Of a stretch of 64,000 nucleotides of DNA, positions 62,178 to 64,000 are shown one piece after another. The notes under the pieces are model-generated. The model saw only the letters and a program-made list of their open reading frames with translations. It did not search any database and was not told the origin of the DNA. The DNA comes from Watersipora subatra (lineage: Eukaryota > Bryozoa > Gymnolaemata > Cheilostomatida > Watersiporidae). Every line of letters starts with the position of its first letter. Position 1 is the stretch's first letter. A program made the position numbers and the translations under genes. The DNA lies in NCBI RefSeq assembly GCF_963576615.1, contig NC_088715.1, positions 57,347,302 to 57,411,301 of the forward strand. The letters are read 5' to 3'.

Positions 62178-62679
62178 ATCGCTTCTCGGCCTATTGGCTA
62201 AGATCAAAGTGTAGCATTCGTGCTGCACGGCGGTCTTGCAGGTGTTTCATTGCACAGCCCCCCGAAACACCCGCGTGGCAGGCGAGCGGTCACATCCGGG
62301 CCCGCACTAGGGATTCCCACCCGGGGTGCCGGCCAGGCCAGAGCATTCAAATGCTCCACGAGTCCTTGGAAGTTTCGGTGGTCGTTGTACCTCGGACATT
62401 CGTGATGACCTGGCAAGGTAAATTACCGCCCTGCAATAAATTCCAGGGGTTGACAACCCTTGGGGGGCTGACTTTGGCGAAAAGCCAATATCGTCGAGGT
62501 CAGCCCCACTCCATGTCATAAAACAGGAGTATCTGTTCTAATCAGTTTAATATCTGATTCGCGGCGCATCGCGCCGCTACGATATTAATCTGATTTTTGG
62601 AACGAGATGGAGCGCGGAAGCTTGCTTCGGCTCCGTCACGGGTTGTCTCGGTATCGCAGTACCTCCGAGCACGGCCCAC
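62178..62679 (+). ncRNA. RNU2: U2 snRNA gene, copy 38, intron-bearing (mosaic)
   Basis: Exons 62178-62212 and 62528-62679. A lone intron-bearing copy after 12 intronless units. The upstream GGCGAGTCGG variant is otherwise found only before copy 11. Confidence 0.95.
62213..62527 (+). mobile_element. Group I-like intron in U2 copy 38 (gamma/beta mosaic, 315 nt)
   Basis: It carries the gamma GGCCAGG marker in the proposed P6 and the beta GACTTTGG marker in the 3' domain. The simplest reading is recombination or gene conversion between gamma and beta introns. Confidence 0.8.
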
Positions 62680-63312
62680 TCCCCTCGTCGGGAGGCACGA
62701 AACGAAAGATAAACTGAACCTACCTACTCGCCTACCTACTCGCCTACCTACCTACCTACCTACCTACCCACGCGCCTACCGGAAAAAAATCTTTTGCCGC
62801 GAGGCGGCGCTTTAAATTAACGCGCTTAGCGCGTAAATTCTTCCCGAATTCGCGAAAAAAACGACGCGGAGCGCGAGGGGGACAGCTCCGATTTTAACTA
62901 GGCGAAAAGCGTGAAAGCGAGGCGCCGGCGACTACGCGGGCGCTTCTTCGACGCCCGTTAGCCGCGCCGACTAGCGTTCGCCGCGATCGAGCGCCCGTTT
63001 CGCGCGCGTTCGCTTTCGACTAAGCGCTCAGCCGTCGCTCCGAAACTTTCGTCGCCGCCTCCGCCCTCGCCCTCTTTCCCCGGTCACGCGCTCGCGCATC
63101 GCCAGCCCTTCGCCTACGTTTATTTCTATAGACGTTGGGTGTTGGGTGTTGGGGTGTTGGGGTGTTCGGGGTGAGCGGGTGGCGAGCGGACAGACGAGAG
63201 ACCGCAAAGGTTTCGTTCGGGGCGGAAATCGCCCGAGACGAACCGACCCGTTCTATCTACGCGCTTCTTTAGTAGTCGAAAACTACGAATAATGAAAACT
63301 TTGATCTACATT

Positions 63313-63369
<57 letters not shown>

Positions 63370-63983
63370 CAGAAATAGCCTTAACGAAGGGCGGGGAGGG
63401 GGAGGGGGGACGACTTCGAAAGAATGACCAAGACGAGTAGACTCCTCGCTACTCTACCCGCGACGAGATTAGAAGCGTTATTACGTAACTAGCTAGGAGA
63501 AACGAAAAGGCTAGCACTCGCGTATAGGCTTAACGAAGAGAGGGAGACGACTTCGAAAGAGAAAGGCCGGTGAGAATAGCTTCGGTACTACCCGCGTCGA
63601 GATTAGAAGCGTTATTACGTAACTAGCTAGGAGAAGCGAATAGGCCACTCTCGGCGCGCGCGAATGCCGAAATCCTTTAATTACATCTATACCGTAAAGA
63701 GAGTAAAGGCGAATCTAAAAGTTTTCTAAATACGCCGAAGGGAGTTTAAAAGTTGGCGCTTTCGCGCCAGTTACTGAACGGGACGAGCGAGAGACCGACT
63801 CCGAACTAGTCGAGGTAGGCCGGACCGCTTCGGCGAGACGGGCGGACCGGAAAAAACGCGACTAGTCTTCGGCCCCGGCGAGGCCTCTCGGTTTCTTCGA
63901 GCGGCTCGTTCGCCCTAAACGGGGACACTCGCTCGGCGGCGAATCGGCCGCGACTGAGCGACGGACGGCCGTCCGGGCAATTT

Positions 63984-64000
63984 ATCGCTTCTCGGCCTAT
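63984..64000 (+). ncRNA. RNU2: U2 snRNA gene, copy 39, cut by window end
   Basis: Only the first 17 nt are present, matching other copies. Whether it carries the intron cannot be seen. Confidence 0.9.

Larger units (their letters stand above)
1..64000 (+). repeat. Tandem U2 snRNA gene array (38 full units plus one partial)
   Basis: All 64 kb consist of head-to-tail copies of one unit: a U2 gene plus a spacer. Start-to-start distances are 1776-1808 bp for intron-bearing units and 1459-1583 bp for intronless ones. Units differ by single substitutions, short-tract lengths and intron presence. Tandem U2 arrays kept uniform by concerted evolution are known in other eukaryotes, for example human RNU2 and sea urchin. 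The window starts and ends inside units, so the full array is larger. Confidence 0.97.
37297..64000 (+). repeat. B-type array domain (copies 22-39)
   Basis: Spacers share AGCGGGTGGC, ACTTTGATC, a terminal run of six G, and an added GTTGGGGT/GTTCGGGGTG segment. Only copies 22, 25 and 38 of 17 complete genes carry the intron. Higher-order repetition is visible: block 22-24 recurs as 25-27, and copies 30, 34 and 37 share an expanded minisatellite and a GCGCCAGCG variant. Confidence 0.9.

Noticed and set aside
1-64000. CRISPR array or bacterial repeat cluster
   Set aside because: Repeat units are 1.5-1.8 kb and contain a eukaryotic snRNA gene.

Overview
The window is one uninterrupted tandem array of a eukaryotic nuclear gene, the U2 spliceosomal snRNA gene (RNU2), on the + strand. 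I count 38 complete copies and the first 17 nt of a 39th. There is no credible protein-coding gene on either strand. The array runs off both ends of the window. U2 is identified by its 5' end, the branch-site recognition motif GUAGUA, stem-loop IIa, an AUUUUUGG Sm site and the stem-loop IV loop. The mature RNA is about 187 nt, normal for U2. The lineage cannot be fixed from this window; a GC-rich unicellular eukaryote, alga or fungus would fit.

The main result is that 22 of the 38 U2 genes are split by a 314-317 bp insert at exactly the same place, after U2 nt 35. This is inside GUAGUA (GU^AGUA), the bases that pair with the intron branch site. The other 16 copies have a precise empty site. 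The insert has the signatures of a group I self-splicing intron. The 5' exon ends in U and the intron ends in G. An 8-bp P1 hairpin places a U.G wobble at the 5' splice site, and a P10 pairing brings in the 3' exon. Further inside are P2, a bipartite long-range P3, and P4, P6 and P8-like helices. There are no GT-AG ends, no terminal inverted repeats, no target duplication and no homing endonuclease. P7 cannot be assigned uniquely by eye. As far as I know, nuclear group I introns are essentially confined to rRNA genes, so a group I intron in the branch-recognition sequence of a spliceosomal RNA would be very unusual.

Layout: from 1 to about 37 kb, repeat units are about 1.78-1.80 kb (intron-bearing) or 1.46 kb (copies 3 and 5, intronless), with an A-type spacer. 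From about 37 kb to 64 kb, units are about 1.48-1.58 kb and mostly intronless with a B-type spacer; only copies 22, 25 and 38 carry the intron. The B part shows higher-order repeats: copies 22-24 are duplicated as 25-27, and copies 30, 34 and 37 share a marker. Every spacer holds, in order, a CTAC tetranucleotide tract, an AATT/ACGCGC hairpin, a GTTGGGT minisatellite, a (TA)n tract, a G-quadruplex-prone G run, and an old 150-bp direct duplication.

The exons are almost invariant across all copies (one substitution seen, in copy 7), whether or not the intron is present. This points to concerted evolution and suggests that intron-bearing copies are functional genes or recent conversion products rather than decayed pseudogenes.
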